Assembly (NCBI RefSeq): GCF_900070365.1 | Contig: NZ_LN850107.1 | Span: forward strand, 2,170,001 to 2,234,000 | DNA length: 64,000 bases | Direction: 5' to 3' | Source of the DNA: Alloactinosynnema sp. L-07 | GTDB lineage: Bacteria; Actinomycetota; Actinomycetes; Mycobacteriales; Pseudonocardiaceae | Part shown: positions 1 through 9,075 of the stretch, one piece after another | Layout of the letters: every line of letters begins with the position of its first letter | How positions within the stretch are numbered: the first letter of the stretch is position 1 | Notes under the pieces: generated by a model | Database searches by the model: none | What the model was told of the DNA's origin: nothing | What the model saw: the letters and a program-made list of their open reading frames with translations, nothing else | Translations under genes and position numbers: made by a program

Positions 1-2665
1 GGCTCTGCACGTAGACGTTGGTCCGACTCTGGTTCGCCGCCGTGACCACGAGGTCGCGGCCGTTCTCCAGGTGCACGACCGCGCGCGGGAACAGCGGCGA
101 GCCGATCGCGTAGAACGGGCTGCCCACGCGCAGCGGGTAGAAGCCCAGGGCGCTGAACAGGAACCAGGCCGACAGCTCGCCGTTGTCCTCGTCGCCCAGA
201 TAGCCCTGGCCGATCTCGCTGCCCTGGTAGAGGCGGGCGAGCACGTCGCGGACCTTCTCCTGCGTGCGCGCGGGCACCCCGGCCTCGGTGTACAGGTAGG
301 GGATGTGGTGGGCGGGCTGGTTGCTGTGCCCGAACTGGCCCATCCGCACATCGCGGGCCTCGAGCATCTCGTGGATGGGCCTTCGGTACGAACCGGGCAG
401 CGTCGCGGTCTCCGGCGTGGCGAAGTACTTGTCCAGCTTGGCGGCCAGTTCGTCGCGGCCGCCGTACAGCTCGGCCAGGCCGGGCGCGTCGTGCGAGACG
501 GCGAAAGCGGCGGTCCAGCCGTTGGTCTCGGTGTAGTCGTGCCCCCACACCCTGGGGTCGTAGTCCTTGGGCTGCCACCGCCACCGGCCCGCCGCGTCCT
601 TGCCCTGGAAGAACCCGACGCGCTGGTCGAACAGGTGGGCGTAGTGGCGGGCGCGGTCGAGGAAGTACAGGTGGTTGTCCTCGTCGCCCAGCGCCTCGGC
701 GAGCAGCGCGATGCCGAAGTCGTTGACGCACCCCTCCATCGCCCACGACAGGCCCTCCGTGGTGGCGGTCGGCGTGTAGTGCAGGAAGATCGACTGGTCG
801 AGCCCTTTGCGGCCCACGCTCTCCTCCGGCGAGGTGACCGTGGCGTTGCGCAGGGCCGCGGCGTAGGCGTCCTGGACGTCGAACCCGGGCACGCCCTTGA
901 GGTAGGCGTCGGCGAACGCGACGTCCGAGCTGGTGCCCGTCATCAGGTTCGCGTAGCCGGGGGAGGACCACCGCGACACCCAGCCGCCGTCGCGGTACTG
1001 CTGCAGGAACCCGTCGACCAGCTCGCCGCAGCGGGTCGGGGTGAGCAGCGCGTAGGCGGGCCAGCAGGTGCGGTAGGTGTCCCAGAACCCGTTGTTGACG
1101 AACACCTTGCCGTCGACCACCGCGGGCGGGCGCACCGGACTGGCGTACCGCGGCCCCGACTCGGTGATCTCATATCCGGAATTCGGATAGAGGTACAGCC
1201 GATACAGGCACGAGTACAGGGTCGTCAGCTGGTCGTCGGTCGCGCCATCGACCTCGACCCGGCCCAGCAGATCCGCCCACAGCGCCCGCGCCCGTTCGCT
1301 CACCGACTCGACGGTGTCGTCGGCGGCGATCTCCGCCTCCAGGTTCCGCCGCGCCTGCTCGGGGCTGATCAGCGACGTCGCGATCCGCACGGTCACCACG
1401 GTGCCGTCCTGGCCGGGCTGGAACCGCAGCAGCGCGGTCCTGGTCAGCGATAGCCCGCGCAAGCGGCGTTGGGCGCCTGCCAACGGCTGGTCGACCGTGG
1501 CGTGCACATACATCCGGCCCGCGCCCGCCGACAGTCCACTGCGGACATCGGAGTAGCCGGTGATCGTCCCGTCCCCGCCGACCCGGACCGCGCCCGCGCC
1601 CACGTTGTCCAGCACGAGGTTCGCCGCGCCGGGCGGGAAGGTGAACCGCAGCACGGCGGCGTGGTCGGTCGGCGCGATCTCGACCCGGACACCGCTGTCG
1701 AAGTCGACGGCGTAGTAGTGGGGCTGGGCGGTCTCGTTGTCGTGGCTGAAGGTCAGCGCGCGGGCCGTGTGGCCGACGCTGGTGCCCTGGGTCGGCATCA
1801 GGTGGAAGGTGTGCCGGTCACCCATCCACGGGCTGGGCTGGTGGCTGATCCCGATGGCCTCCAGCGCGGGCCGGTTCGCGGGCGTCGAGCCGCGGTGGAA
1901 CTCGTAGAACCAGTTCGTCACCGCCGCGTTGGTCACCGGGGTCCAGAAGTTGAACCCGTGCGGCACCGCGGTCGCCGGGAAGGTGTTGCCGCGCGAATAC
2001 GCCCCGGACGAATGGGTGCCGCGAGTGGTGATCACCCGGTCGACCGGAGCCCGCGCGGGACGCCGGACCGACGCGATCACGACGTCGTCGACCCAGCCCG
2101 CGAACTGGGCGGGCCCGTGCGGCGACCGGTAGGCCAGCAGGATCCGCGACACCGACTTGCCCAGCGCGACCTCGCCCAGCCGCACCACCCGGTGATTCCA
2201 CTGGTCCGGCAGCAGCGCCCGCGACTCGCCCTGCCCCAGCGGGGTCAGCGGAAAGCCGAGCTGGTCGACCGCGCCGAGCTCGCTGAGATAGGTGCCGTCG
2301 GTGAAGACCAGGTCGATCGCGGCGTACGTGCTCGGATACCGCAGGTCGCCACCGGTCAACTCCGGATAGATCACGTAGCTGAGCTCGGTGTCCGCCTCGA
2401 CGGTCAGCTCGGTCCAGAAGATCCGGTTCGTGCGGAACGCCAACCCTGCCGCTGTGTGCTCGCCCTCATAGCGCAGGGCACTCGATCCGGTGAACCCGAC
2501 ACCCGATCGGGCCGACGGCGCGTCGGCGGGCCCGCCACCCACCCGGGTGCGCAGCGAGACGCCATCGGCCAGCGGGATCCCGGCGTCGCCCACCTCGACG
2601 GCGTCGGTCCACGTCGGCACCGGATCGTCGGACTCGAACGACGTGCGGAAGCCATCGGCGATCAT
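1..2665 (-). CDS. GH92 family alpha-mannosidase, 3' end outside window
   Basis: Read on the minus strand from ATG 2665 this frame stays open to the window edge (888 codons). The C-terminal part carries the hallmark GH92 sequence GDEDNGELSAWFLFSALG, plus WDTYRTCWPAY and GCVNDFG, which identify the calcium-dependent exo-alpha-mannosidase family acting on alpha-1,2/1,3/1,6-mannosides. The first ~200 residues look like a beta-sandwich/carbohydrate-binding module. An in-frame TGA sits two codons before the ATG, so the start is fixed, and no signal peptide follows it; most relatives are secreted. Mannoside breakdown is the likely role; exact linkage cannot be told from sequence. Confidence 0.9.
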   Translation of the reverse strand, partial: MIADGFRTSFESDDPVPTWTDAVEVGDAGIPLADGVSLRTRVGGGPADAPSARSGVGFTGSSALRYEGEHTAAGLAFRTNRIFWTELTVEADTELSYVIYPELTGGDLRYPSTYAAIDLVFTDGTYLSELGAVDQLGFPLTPLGQGESRALLPDQWNHRVVRLGEVALGKSVSRILLAYRSPHGPAQFAGWVDDVVIASVRRPARAPVDRVITTRGTHSSGAYSRGNTFPATAVPHGFNFWTPVTNAAVTNWFYEFHRGSTPANRPALEAIGISHQPSPWMGDRHTFHLMPTQGTSVGHTARALTFSHDNETAQPHYYAVDFDSGVRVEIAPTDHAAVLRFTFPPGAANLVLDNVGAGAVRVGGDGTITGYSDVRSGLSAGAGRMYVHATVDQPLAGAQRRLRGLSLTRTALLRFQPGQDGTVVTVRIATSLISPEQARRNLEAEIAADDTVESVSERARALWADLLGRVEVDGATDDQLTTLYSCLYRLYLYPNSGYEITESGPRYASPVRPPAVVDGKVFVNNGFWDTYRTCWPAYALLTPTRCGELVDGFLQQYRDGGWVSRWSSPGYANLMTGTSSDVAFADAYLKGVPGFDVQDAYAAALRNATVTSPEESVGRKGLDQSIFLHYTPTATTEGLSWAMEGCVNDFGIALLAEALGDEDNHLYFLDRARHYAHLFDQRVGFFQGKDAAGRWRWQPKDYDPRVWGHDYTETNGWTAAFAVSHDAPGLAELYGGRDELAAKLDKYFATPETATLPGSYRRPIHEMLEARDVRMGQFGHSNQPAHHIPYLYTEAGVPARTQEKVRDVLARLYQGSEIGQGYLGDEDNGELSAWFLFSALGFYPLRVGSPFYAIGSPLFPRAVVHLENGRDLVVTAANQSRTNVYVQS

Positions 2666-2874
2666 TGATCAAGGGTAGGCGGCGATTCGACTGGAACGCG
2701 CGAGGGTCGAGTTGGCATGATGGGCGGCGGCGGGTGTCGACGAGGAAGCGACGCCCGCCGATTCATGTCCGTGACCGACTCGATCCGGACCGATCCGCGT
2801 GTTGTTACCCGCCGGTACCCGCAGGTCGCGTAGCGTCCCGCCCACAAGATTCACGGGGTGGGAGGACTGGGGAG

Positions 2875-3402
2875 ATGACGTCGGGGGCAGGGGTGCCGTT
2901 CATTGCCGAGGTCGACTGGGAGGCGTGGCGGCGGCCACTGGTTCCCTGGGTCGGCGGCGGCTGCGTGGCCGTGCTGGTGGTGATAGTGGCCATGATCGCG
3001 AGCTGGCTGCCCGCCGCGGCCGGACTACTCGCGCTGGCCGCCGCGCTGGCCATGCCCGCGGCCAAACTCAGCGAATACGTGGCCAGGCGCAGGCGCCGCG
3101 AGTCGCCGCTGACCGTCGACGTGATCGGCGTGTGCCTGCCCACCGCCCAGGGACCGGCGTTCCTGCCGTGGGACACCCTGCGCCAGGTCGTCGTCGACGG
3201 CCCCACCCTGCGCTTCCGCCTCCGCGCGGGCGTCACCCCGAACACCCCGGGCGTCACCGGCCTGCACCGCCGCGACGCCTGGCCGGTCGCCTCCGGCCCC
3301 GGCCTGCCCGTCGACACCCGGCTGTTCACCCGCGACCGCGACGACATCCTCGACGCCGTGCACCAGTTCTCCGGTGGCCGAGTGTGGTCACCCGCAGGCT
3401 GA
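2875..3402 (+). CDS. Small membrane protein, PH-like C-terminal half
   Basis: 175 residues starting at ATG 2875 behind a purine-rich GGAGGACTGGGGAG ribosome site. Residues ~20-65 form two hydrophobic segments (PLVPWVGGGCVAVLVVIVAM and a second Ala/Leu-rich one), followed by a basic ARRRRR stretch and a soluble half resembling the membrane-anchored PH-like proteins common in actinobacteria. No catalytic motif. Role unknown; likely an inner-membrane protein with the C-terminus in the cytoplasm. The same reading frame is open upstream to 2665, but that part has no ribosome site and no conserved look. Confidence 0.7.
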   Translation: MTSGAGVPFIAEVDWEAWRRPLVPWVGGGCVAVLVVIVAMIASWLPAAAGLLALAAALAMPAAKLSEYVARRRRRESPLTVDVIGVCLPTAQGPAFLPWDTLRQVVVDGPTLRFRLRAGVTPNTPGVTGLHRRDAWPVASGPGLPVDTRLFTRDRDDILDAVHQFSGGRVWSPAG

Positions 3403-3508
3403 GGTTCACTCGCTTGGAGTGATCACACACCGGCGTCGGGCCACTACAGTTCGCTCCTGCCGGGCGGAGACCTCCCCGCGGCCGACTTGTCCGGGTAGGG
3501 GTGCGGCG

Positions 3509-4228
3509 ATGATCGGGGTCCGCAGGCGCGAGCGCTCACCACTGCTCGACCTCGTCCGGCTGAACTCGGTCCAGCGCCGCGGCGCCGGGTCAGCCGACAT
3601 CGCGGTCGGACTCGTCGCCACCGAGGCGGACATCACCGCGCTCGCGGGCGTCCTCAGCGCCGACCCGCTGTCGATCTGCCCGCTGTGTCCGGTCCTGCCG
3701 CGCACGGTGGCCGATGACCTGGTCGCTCCACTGACCGACCTGCTGGACGGACCCGCGCGAGTGATCGTCCTGGGCTCCTCAGGACCCGAGGAACGCGTCC
3801 CAAGACTCGACGAGACCGTCGACCGAGCCGCCGAACGCGGCGTCCTGATCATCGCACCCGGAGGGCCCCTCACCGCGCTCACCAGCCACCCGTGGGTGCT
3901 GCCGGTGGTGTCCTGCGCGCCGTCCGGGCGGGTCAGCTGGTTCGCCGACCTCGACGAGGACCCCCGCGGCCTGCTGGCACCGGGGGAGAATGTCCCCGGC
4001 CCGACCGGTCCGGCCAACGGCAACGGGGTCGCCGCCGCCGTGGTCGCCGCGACCGCCGCCCTGCTGTGGTCGCTGCACCCCGACGCGCCCGGCCACCGGA
4101 TCCGCGCCGCCCTGTCCATCGGAACGGTCCACCCGCGCCGGTCCGGCCCCCCTCTGCTCGACGCCGAACGCGCCCGCGAGTTCCTCGCCCGCGCCGTAAA
4201 CCCCCCGGTAATCGCCCGGATGCCTTAG
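3509..4228 (+). CDS. Subtilase-like protein lacking catalytic residues (probable pseudoenzyme)
   Basis: 239 residues from ATG 3509. The order of elements matches the C-terminal half of S8 peptidases: GVLIIAPGG, HPWVLPVVSC, an APGENVPG stretch, then GNGVAAAVVAATAALLWSLH where an active subtilase has G-T-S-x-A-x-P. The nucleophile Ser is therefore absent, and no Asp or His catalytic block precedes it. I infer a non-proteolytic member of the fold, possibly a binding or regulatory protein, cytoplasmic since no signal peptide is visible. It lies downstream of the small membrane protein with a 106-bp gap. Function unknown. Confidence 0.65.
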   Translation: MIGVRRRERSPLLDLVRLNSVQRRGAGSADIAVGLVATEADITALAGVLSADPLSICPLCPVLPRTVADDLVAPLTDLLDGPARVIVLGSSGPEERVPRLDETVDRAAERGVLIIAPGGPLTALTSHPWVLPVVSCAPSGRVSWFADLDEDPRGLLAPGENVPGPTGPANGNGVAAAVVAATAALLWSLHPDAPGHRIRAALSIGTVHPRRSGPPLLDAERAREFLARAVNPPVIARMP

Positions 4229-4322
4229 GCAGTGGCGCTAACTTGGCCATTGCGCGAGCGACTCGGCCGTGCTGTGTAATCTCAAGCCTCGGTGGCGATA
4301 CCCCGCGAAACCGTCCTCAGAG

Positions 4323-5858
4323 GTGAACGAGTCCTTGGTCGCTGAGCACCCTAAGCAGCCCGCCGCGACCATCGCGGCGCCTGCGGGCGACGGCCGAGCC
4401 CTGCCGATCCGGACCATCGCGCTGGGCGCCGTCGGCAGCCTGCTCATCCTGATCACCTCGTTCGGCGCGGGCAGCGTGCTGGTCAGCGACCCGGTGCTGG
4501 GCCGGGGCCCGCTCTCGTGGATCCGCTACGGCCACGGCCACATGCTCGCCACGATCGTCCTCTACACCGGCTTCGCGCTGGTGGTGTGGGCGTGGGTGCG
4601 CCTGGGCAGGCACGTGCTGGCGGGCCGGGTCGGCACCCGCGCGGTCCTGTGGGCGAGCACCGCCTGGATCGCGCCCCTCGTCTTCGCGCCGCCGCTGTTC
4701 ACCCGCGACCCGTACTCGTACTTCGCCTACGGCACCCTGCCGCTGCTCGGCTTCGACCCGTACGCGGTCGGCCCGGACGTGCTGAACCTGCCCGACGTCG
4801 TGCAGAACGTGCACCCGTTCTGGCAGGCCCAGCCCGCCAACTACGGCCCGCTGTTCATCCTGATCGCCAAGGGCGTGGCCTGGCTCAGCGACGGCTCGCT
4901 GATCCTGGGCGTCGTGCTGATGCGCGTGGCGATGCTCGCCGGGATCGCGCTGCTGCTGTGGTCGCTGCCCCGCCTGACCCGTCACCTCGGCGGCGACAAA
5001 GCCGTCACCCTGTGGCTGGCGATCGCGGGCCCGATGACCGTCGTGCACCTGGTCGGCGGCCCGCACAACGACCTGCTGATGGTCGGCCTGCTCGCCGCGG
5101 GGACCGTGTGCGTGCTGGAACGCCGCCATGTCCTCGGTGTGTTCCTGGTGACCCTGGGCGCCGCGGTGAAGGTCACGGCGGTGATGGCGCTGCCGTTCCT
5201 GGTGTGGGTGTGGGCCGCGCACCTGAGTTCGACGTTCTGGCGCAACTTCGTCCGCGCCACCGCGTGCGCGTTCGCCACCTTCGTCGCCACGTTCGCTTTG
5301 ACGACGGTGATCGCCGACGTCGACCTCGGCTGGCTCAAGGGCCTCCAGGCGCCGGGCAACATCGTCAACTGGCTGTCGCTGCCGACCGCGGTGGGGGAGT
5401 TCGTCCATACGCTGGTGGGCATCTTCATCGACGGCAACAAGAGCTGGTTCGTCAACATCGCCCGCGGCATCGGCGGCATCATCTTCTTCGTGATCGCCAT
5501 CCGCCTGTGGTGGCAGTCCCGCGACGGCGGGCCGGAGGCCGTGCGCCGGATGGCGTTCGCGCTGTTCGCCCTGGCCGTCCTGTCGCCCGCGACGCTGCCG
5601 TGGTACCTGACCTGGGGCTTCGTGATCGCCGCCGCGCTGCGCTGGCAGAAGCGCCAACTCGCGATCCTGGTGAGCGCCGCGGTGTTCCTCGTGCTGACGT
5701 ACTCGCCCGCGGGGGAGGACCTGCTCTACAACTGGCTGTTCATGGCCGGTGCGGTGGCGGTGTCGCTGCTGGCGGGTTTCTCGCTGCTGCGCAACGATCC
5801 GCTGGGTCTGTTCAGCGACAGGGAAGAACTGGTTCCCCGGGAGCCCGTCAACGCCTGA
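4323..5858 (+). CDS. mptB: Polyprenol-phosphomannose-dependent alpha-1,6-mannosyltransferase, MptB-type
   Basis: About 511 residues from GTG 4323 (another in-frame GTG at 4269 would add 18 residues; the true start is uncertain). At least twelve hydrophobic segments and the luminal loop motif FTRDPYSYFAYG followed by LLGFDPYAVGP are characteristic of the GT-C MptA/MptB family, which transfers mannose from polyprenyl-phosphomannose to growing lipomannan/lipoarabinomannan cores in the membrane. The donor synthase Ppm is also in this window (58928-59698). Symbol given by family resemblance; paralogues exist in actinobacteria. Confidence 0.8.
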   Translation: MNESLVAEHPKQPAATIAAPAGDGRALPIRTIALGAVGSLLILITSFGAGSVLVSDPVLGRGPLSWIRYGHGHMLATIVLYTGFALVVWAWVRLGRHVLAGRVGTRAVLWASTAWIAPLVFAPPLFTRDPYSYFAYGTLPLLGFDPYAVGPDVLNLPDVVQNVHPFWQAQPANYGPLFILIAKGVAWLSDGSLILGVVLMRVAMLAGIALLLWSLPRLTRHLGGDKAVTLWLAIAGPMTVVHLVGGPHNDLLMVGLLAAGTVCVLERRHVLGVFLVTLGAAVKVTAVMALPFLVWVWAAHLSSTFWRNFVRATACAFATFVATFALTTVIADVDLGWLKGLQAPGNIVNWLSLPTAVGEFVHTLVGIFIDGNKSWFVNIARGIGGIIFFVIAIRLWWQSRDGGPEAVRRMAFALFALAVLSPATLPWYLTWGFVIAAALRWQKRQLAILVSAAVFLVLTYSPAGEDLLYNWLFMAGAVAVSLLAGFSLLRNDPLGLFSDREELVPREPVNA

Positions 5859-6118
5859 GGCTCCGCGCGGTGAGTTGACACCGCCGGATCGTCCCTCGTT
5901 CGTCCACTTTCGACAGTCGCACCCCTGATCTCCAGCTGTCAGCCCACTCCCCTTGTATCTAATTATCAACTATCCACTATCAAGATAATGGATGGGCGGT
6001 CATTTTCAGCTGGGCAGCTGATCTGGCGAAAACAAAGACAGCAAACGACGGGGGAGCCTGGTCCGCTGTGGGTGAAACGGGCGGCGCCCGGTGGGGGTGG
6101 GCTTCTACGGTCGGGGAT
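5859..6118. promoter_or_regulatory. Gene-free, AT-rich stretch with TATC repeats; possible operator
   Basis: The 260 bp before the MBL hydrolase have no gene. Around 5958-5992 the GC content falls sharply and three TATC units occur in a row; ATTATC (5962-5967) and GATAAT (5984-5989) form an inverted repeat. This is a candidate promoter/operator for the MBL-TetR pair that follows. Binding by that TetR protein is only a guess. Confidence 0.35.
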
Positions 6119-6796
6119 ATGCGGATCTCTGAGCGGCTGACGATGGTTCGGTTCGGGGTCAGTCAGGCGTACCTGTGGCGGGACGGCGACGAGCTGACCT
6201 TGATCGATGCCGGGCAGGCGGGCGACGACGCGGCGATTGCCGCGGCTGTTCGTGGGCTCGGGTTGTCGACGGAGTCGGTTCGGCGGGTCGTGTTGACCCA
6301 TGGGCACAACGACCACGCGGGTGGTGCGGCGGCGGTGCGGGCCTGGCATGGGGCTTCGGTGTTGGCCCACCAGGCCGACGCGCCGCTGGTGAGGGGGCTG
6401 GTGGGGCCGCCGGAGCCGGTGTTGGCGGAGTGGGAGCGGCCGTTGTTCGAGTCGGTGGTCCCTGGGGTCGCCGCGGCGCCGCCGTGTGTGGTGGATGTGG
6501 AGCTCGCCGGTGGGGAGGTGCTGGACTTCGGGGGTGGGGCGCGGGTGATCCCGGTGGCCGGGCACACGCCGGGCAGCGTCGCGATCCATCTGCCTGAGCA
6601 TGGGGTGCTGTTCTGTGGGGACACGGTCGCCGAGTTCGAGGGGCGGGTGTTGCTCGGGGTGTTCAACGCGGACCCGGACCAGGCGCGTGAGTCCTTCCGT
6701 GTGCAGGCCGCGCTCGATGTCGACACGGCGTGCTTCGGGCATGGTGATCCGGTGATCGGCAACGCCGGCGCGGCGTTGCGGGCGGCGGCGGGATAA
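6119..6796 (+). CDS. MBL-fold metallo-hydrolase
   Basis: 225 residues from ATG 6119. The zinc-binding signature T-H-G-H-N-D-H lies at residues 60-66, with further ligands in GHTPGS and CGDTVAEFEG and a C-terminal GHGDP histidine, giving a complete two-metal beta-lactamase-fold site. The family includes glyoxalase II-like thioesterases, lactonases and other hydrolases; substrate is not predictable. The TetR gene begins 10 bp downstream, so the two are probably cotranscribed and the hydrolase is likely under its control. Confidence 0.85.
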   Translation: MRISERLTMVRFGVSQAYLWRDGDELTLIDAGQAGDDAAIAAAVRGLGLSTESVRRVVLTHGHNDHAGGAAAVRAWHGASVLAHQADAPLVRGLVGPPEPVLAEWERPLFESVVPGVAAAPPCVVDVELAGGEVLDFGGGARVIPVAGHTPGSVAIHLPEHGVLFCGDTVAEFEGRVLLGVFNADPDQARESFRVQAALDVDTACFGHGDPVIGNAGAALRAAAG

Positions 6797-6806
6797 CCTG
6801 CCCCGC

Positions 6807-7436
6807 GTGGATGAGGCTGACTTCGCGGCGCTGCCCAGGGGCAGGCACAACCTGACTCGTGACCAGGTGGAGTCGGCGCAGCGAGGCCGACTGCTGTACG
6901 GCATGGCGATGGTGGTGGCGGAGAAGGGTTACGCGGCGACGTCGGTGGCTGATGTCCTCAAGCGGGTCCACATCTCACGGGACACGTTCTACCAGCACTT
7001 CTCGGACAAAGAGGACTGCTTCCTGGCCGCGCTCGACGGGTGTGCGGCGTTGTTGACCAACATCGTCGAGGTCCCTTTGGCCGAGCCGGACCTTGATCCG
7101 CTGGATCAGTTCGATCGGGCGATGGCGCTGTACTTGAACACGATCGTCGCGCAGTCGGCGTTGGCGAAGATGTACTTCCTGGAGAGTTTCGCGGCGGGGG
7201 AGCGGGCCCGGCGGATCAGGTTCGCGGTGCAGGCGCAGATGGGCAGGCGCATCGTCGAGACCTTCGCAGGCCATCCGGGGTGGGCGGGGGTGCCTGATCC
7301 CGACTTCGCGGTGGCGGTGATCGGCGGCGCGGTCAGCTCGATGGTGATGGCTGCGCTGGCGGAGGACCGCATCGGTGACATCCCCGGTCTCCGGGAGCCG
7401 ATCATTGCATTCCTCCGGTACGTCCTTACCCCCTAA
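6807..7436 (+). CDS. TetR family transcriptional regulator
   Basis: 209 residues from GTG 6807. Residues ~20-70 contain a standard TetR helix-turn-helix (YAATSVADVLKRVHISRDTFYQHFSDKEDCF); the remainder is a helical ligand domain of unknown specificity. Ten bases separate it from the MBL hydrolase, so it may regulate that operon. A perfect TGAACA/TGTTCA palindrome (7441-7456) directly follows the stop codon and could be its operator on the next gene. Confidence 0.85.
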   Translation: MDEADFAALPRGRHNLTRDQVESAQRGRLLYGMAMVVAEKGYAATSVADVLKRVHISRDTFYQHFSDKEDCFLAALDGCAALLTNIVEVPLAEPDLDPLDQFDRAMALYLNTIVAQSALAKMYFLESFAAGERARRIRFAVQAQMGRRIVETFAGHPGWAGVPDPDFAVAVIGGAVSSMVMAALAEDRIGDIPGLREPIIAFLRYVLTP

Positions 7437-7440
7437 AAGA

Positions 7441-7456
7441 TGAACACCGATGTTCA
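7441..7456. promoter_or_regulatory. Palindrome TGAACACCGATGTTCA, candidate operator
   Basis: A perfect 6-bp inverted repeat with a 4-bp spacer sits between the tetR stop and the secreted C39-like peptidase gene, in a relatively AT-rich stretch suited to a promoter. The size is typical of a TetR dimer site. The bound protein is not known. Confidence 0.4.
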
Positions 7457-7532
7457 CTTCTAGGGTTATGGTTGCCGCATCCCCATTCGCACTGACACGT
7501 TGTCACCAATTCCCCAACGTTCAGGAGTCGCG

Positions 7533-8138
7533 ATGCCCCTCGGAACGTCCCGATTACTGCGCCTGTTCGCCATCGCTGTGCTGATGATCAGCGGTCTGGT
7601 CGTCACGGCGGCCCCGGCCGGTGCGGCCACCTCGAAGGTCCTCAACTACCAGTTCCAATGGCAGGAGAACTACTACTTCTGCGGTCCCGCCGCGACCAGG
7701 ATGGCGCTCACAGCGCGCGGGAAGTACTTCACCCAGTCCTATATCGCGGGCAGGCTCGGCACCACGACCAACGGCACGAACTCGGCCGCCGACACCACCC
7801 GGGTGCTCAACAACCTGGGTGCGACCGCCTTCTACGAGACCAAGTGGATCCCGGGTCAGTCGGCGACGCAGGCCGAGATCAACCGGCTGCAGTGGGACGT
7901 CGTCTACGACATCGATCGCAACTATCCGATCGTCGCCAATGTCGTGGGCAGCGCGATGGACACCGACGGCGACTGGCACACCTACAGCGGCGGGCACTAT
8001 CTGACGATCGTCGGCTACAGCAACAACGGCTGGACGGTGAAGCTGGCCGACTCGGCCGACGCCAACGGCTATGGCTGGTACTGGATGGACACGACTCGCA
8101 TGGCGCACTGGATCGCGGCGCGCGGGTACTCGGCCTGA
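7533..8138 (+). CDS. Secreted C39-like cysteine peptidase
   Basis: 201 residues starting at ATG 7533, preceded by AGGAG. Residues 1-31 form a Sec signal peptide ending APAGAA. The mature part has the papain-like C39 arrangement: Cys50 in YYFCGPAATRMAL and His155 in SGGHYLTIVGY, followed by an Asp in VKLADSAD. Stand-alone C39_2 domain proteins of this size are secreted by many actinomycetes; substrate unknown. It ends against the strong hairpin shared with the convergent LD-carboxypeptidase gene. Confidence 0.85.
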   Translation: MPLGTSRLLRLFAIAVLMISGLVVTAAPAGAATSKVLNYQFQWQENYYFCGPAATRMALTARGKYFTQSYIAGRLGTTTNGTNSAADTTRVLNNLGATAFYETKWIPGQSATQAEINRLQWDVVYDIDRNYPIVANVVGSAMDTDGDWHTYSGGHYLTIVGYSNNGWTVKLADSADANGYGWYWMDTTRMAHWIAARGYSA

Positions 8139-8147
8139 CCGGCGCGG

Positions 8148-8172
8148 CTCCCCGGGCCGACCGCCCGGGGAG
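8148..8172. terminator. Bidirectional hairpin terminator
   Basis: Arms CTCCCCGGGC (8148-8157) and GCCCGGGGAG (8163-8172) pair perfectly with a 5-nt loop, between the convergent C39-like and LD-carboxypeptidase genes. No long T tract, as usual in high-GC genomes. Confidence 0.75.
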
Positions 8173-9075
8173 TCACGCGAGGGCGGGTTCGACCATGGTG
8201 AGGGTGCCGTTGTCGGCGTCGAGGACGGCCGCCGCGCCCAGGGGGACGGTGAGCTGGCCGGGGCAGTGGCCGAATCCGAGGTTCCACACCATCGGCACAC
8301 CGAGGCTGGCGAGCAGGTCGGCGACCACCGGCCGCACGTCGCCGCAGTCCGCCCAGGAGCCCAGGGCGATGCCGGACACGCCGGTGAACCAGCCCGCGCG
8401 CAGCAGTTGGGTCAGTAGCCGGTCGATCCGGTAGGGCGCTTCGGCGACGTCTTCGAGCAGCAGGATCGACCCGTCGGGCGGTGGCGTCGAGCCGGGTGCG
8501 CCGAGGTCGGCGGCGATGAGGCTCAGGGTGCCGCCGACGGTGATGCCCTCGGCCACGCCGTGTCCGGCGGTGGCGGTGTTGGGGCCGATCAGTTCGCGGA
8601 CGGTGTCGGGTTCGAACAGGGTCGCCCGGAAGTGCCGCTGGGCGGCGTGGTCGAACAGGTCGCCCGCGATCATCGGCGCGAACAGGGTCGACTGGCCCAG
8701 TTCGGCGCCGATGGCGGCGTGCAGGACGGTGACGTCGCTGGATCCGGCGAACACCTTCGGGCCTGCCGCGGCCATGGCGTCGAGGTCGAGCAGGTCGACC
8801 ATGCGCTGGCAGCCGTAGCCGCCGCGGGCGCAAAGCACCGCGTCCACCCCGGGGTCGGTCCAGGCACGGACCAGGTCGGCGGCGCGGTCGGCGTCGCGTC
8901 CGGCGAGGTAGGGCAGGGTGGGGTGGCGGTCGTGGACGTGTTTGCCGACGGTGACGCGCAGTCCCCATGATTCGAGGACGGCCACGCCGTGGTCGAGCCG
9001 GTCGGGGTCGACGGGGCCCGCGGGTGCGACGACGGCGACGGTCGAGCCGGGGGCCAGCCGGTTCGGTCTGGTCAC
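8173..9075 (-). CDS. LD-carboxypeptidase, S66 (LdcA/MccF) family
   Basis: 300 residues. S66 signature blocks are all present: AVVAPAGP at the N-terminus, CARGGYGCQRM, the nucleophile Ser113 in AGSSDVT, GGTLSL, the Glu in LLLEDV (~208) and the His in GFGHC (~278), making a Ser-Glu-His triad. Members cleave the terminal D-Ala from tetrapeptides in peptidoglycan recycling (LdcA) or hydrolyse microcin-type acyl-nucleotides (MccF); the two cannot be separated here. Its ATG overlaps the stop of the S9 peptidase gene by ATGA, so the two are translationally coupled. Confidence 0.85.
   Translation of the reverse strand: MTRPNRLAPGSTVAVVAPAGPVDPDRLDHGVAVLESWGLRVTVGKHVHDRHPTLPYLAGRDADRAADLVRAWTDPGVDAVLCARGGYGCQRMVDLLDLDAMAAAGPKVFAGSSDVTVLHAAIGAELGQSTLFAPMIAGDLFDHAAQRHFRATLFEPDTVRELIGPNTATAGHGVAEGITVGGTLSLIAADLGAPGSTPPPDGSILLLEDVAEAPYRIDRLLTQLLRAGWFTGVSGIALGSWADCGDVRPVVADLLASLGVPMVWNLGFGHCPGQLTVPLGAAAVLDADNGTLTMVEPALA

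Noticed and set aside
71..1453. 460-codon open frame on the plus strand opposite the GH92 gene
   Set aside because: Arg/Gly/Ala-rich low-complexity translation with no motif; the minus strand codes for clear GH92 blocks. Typical high-GC antisense shadow, as are many other long frames in the window.
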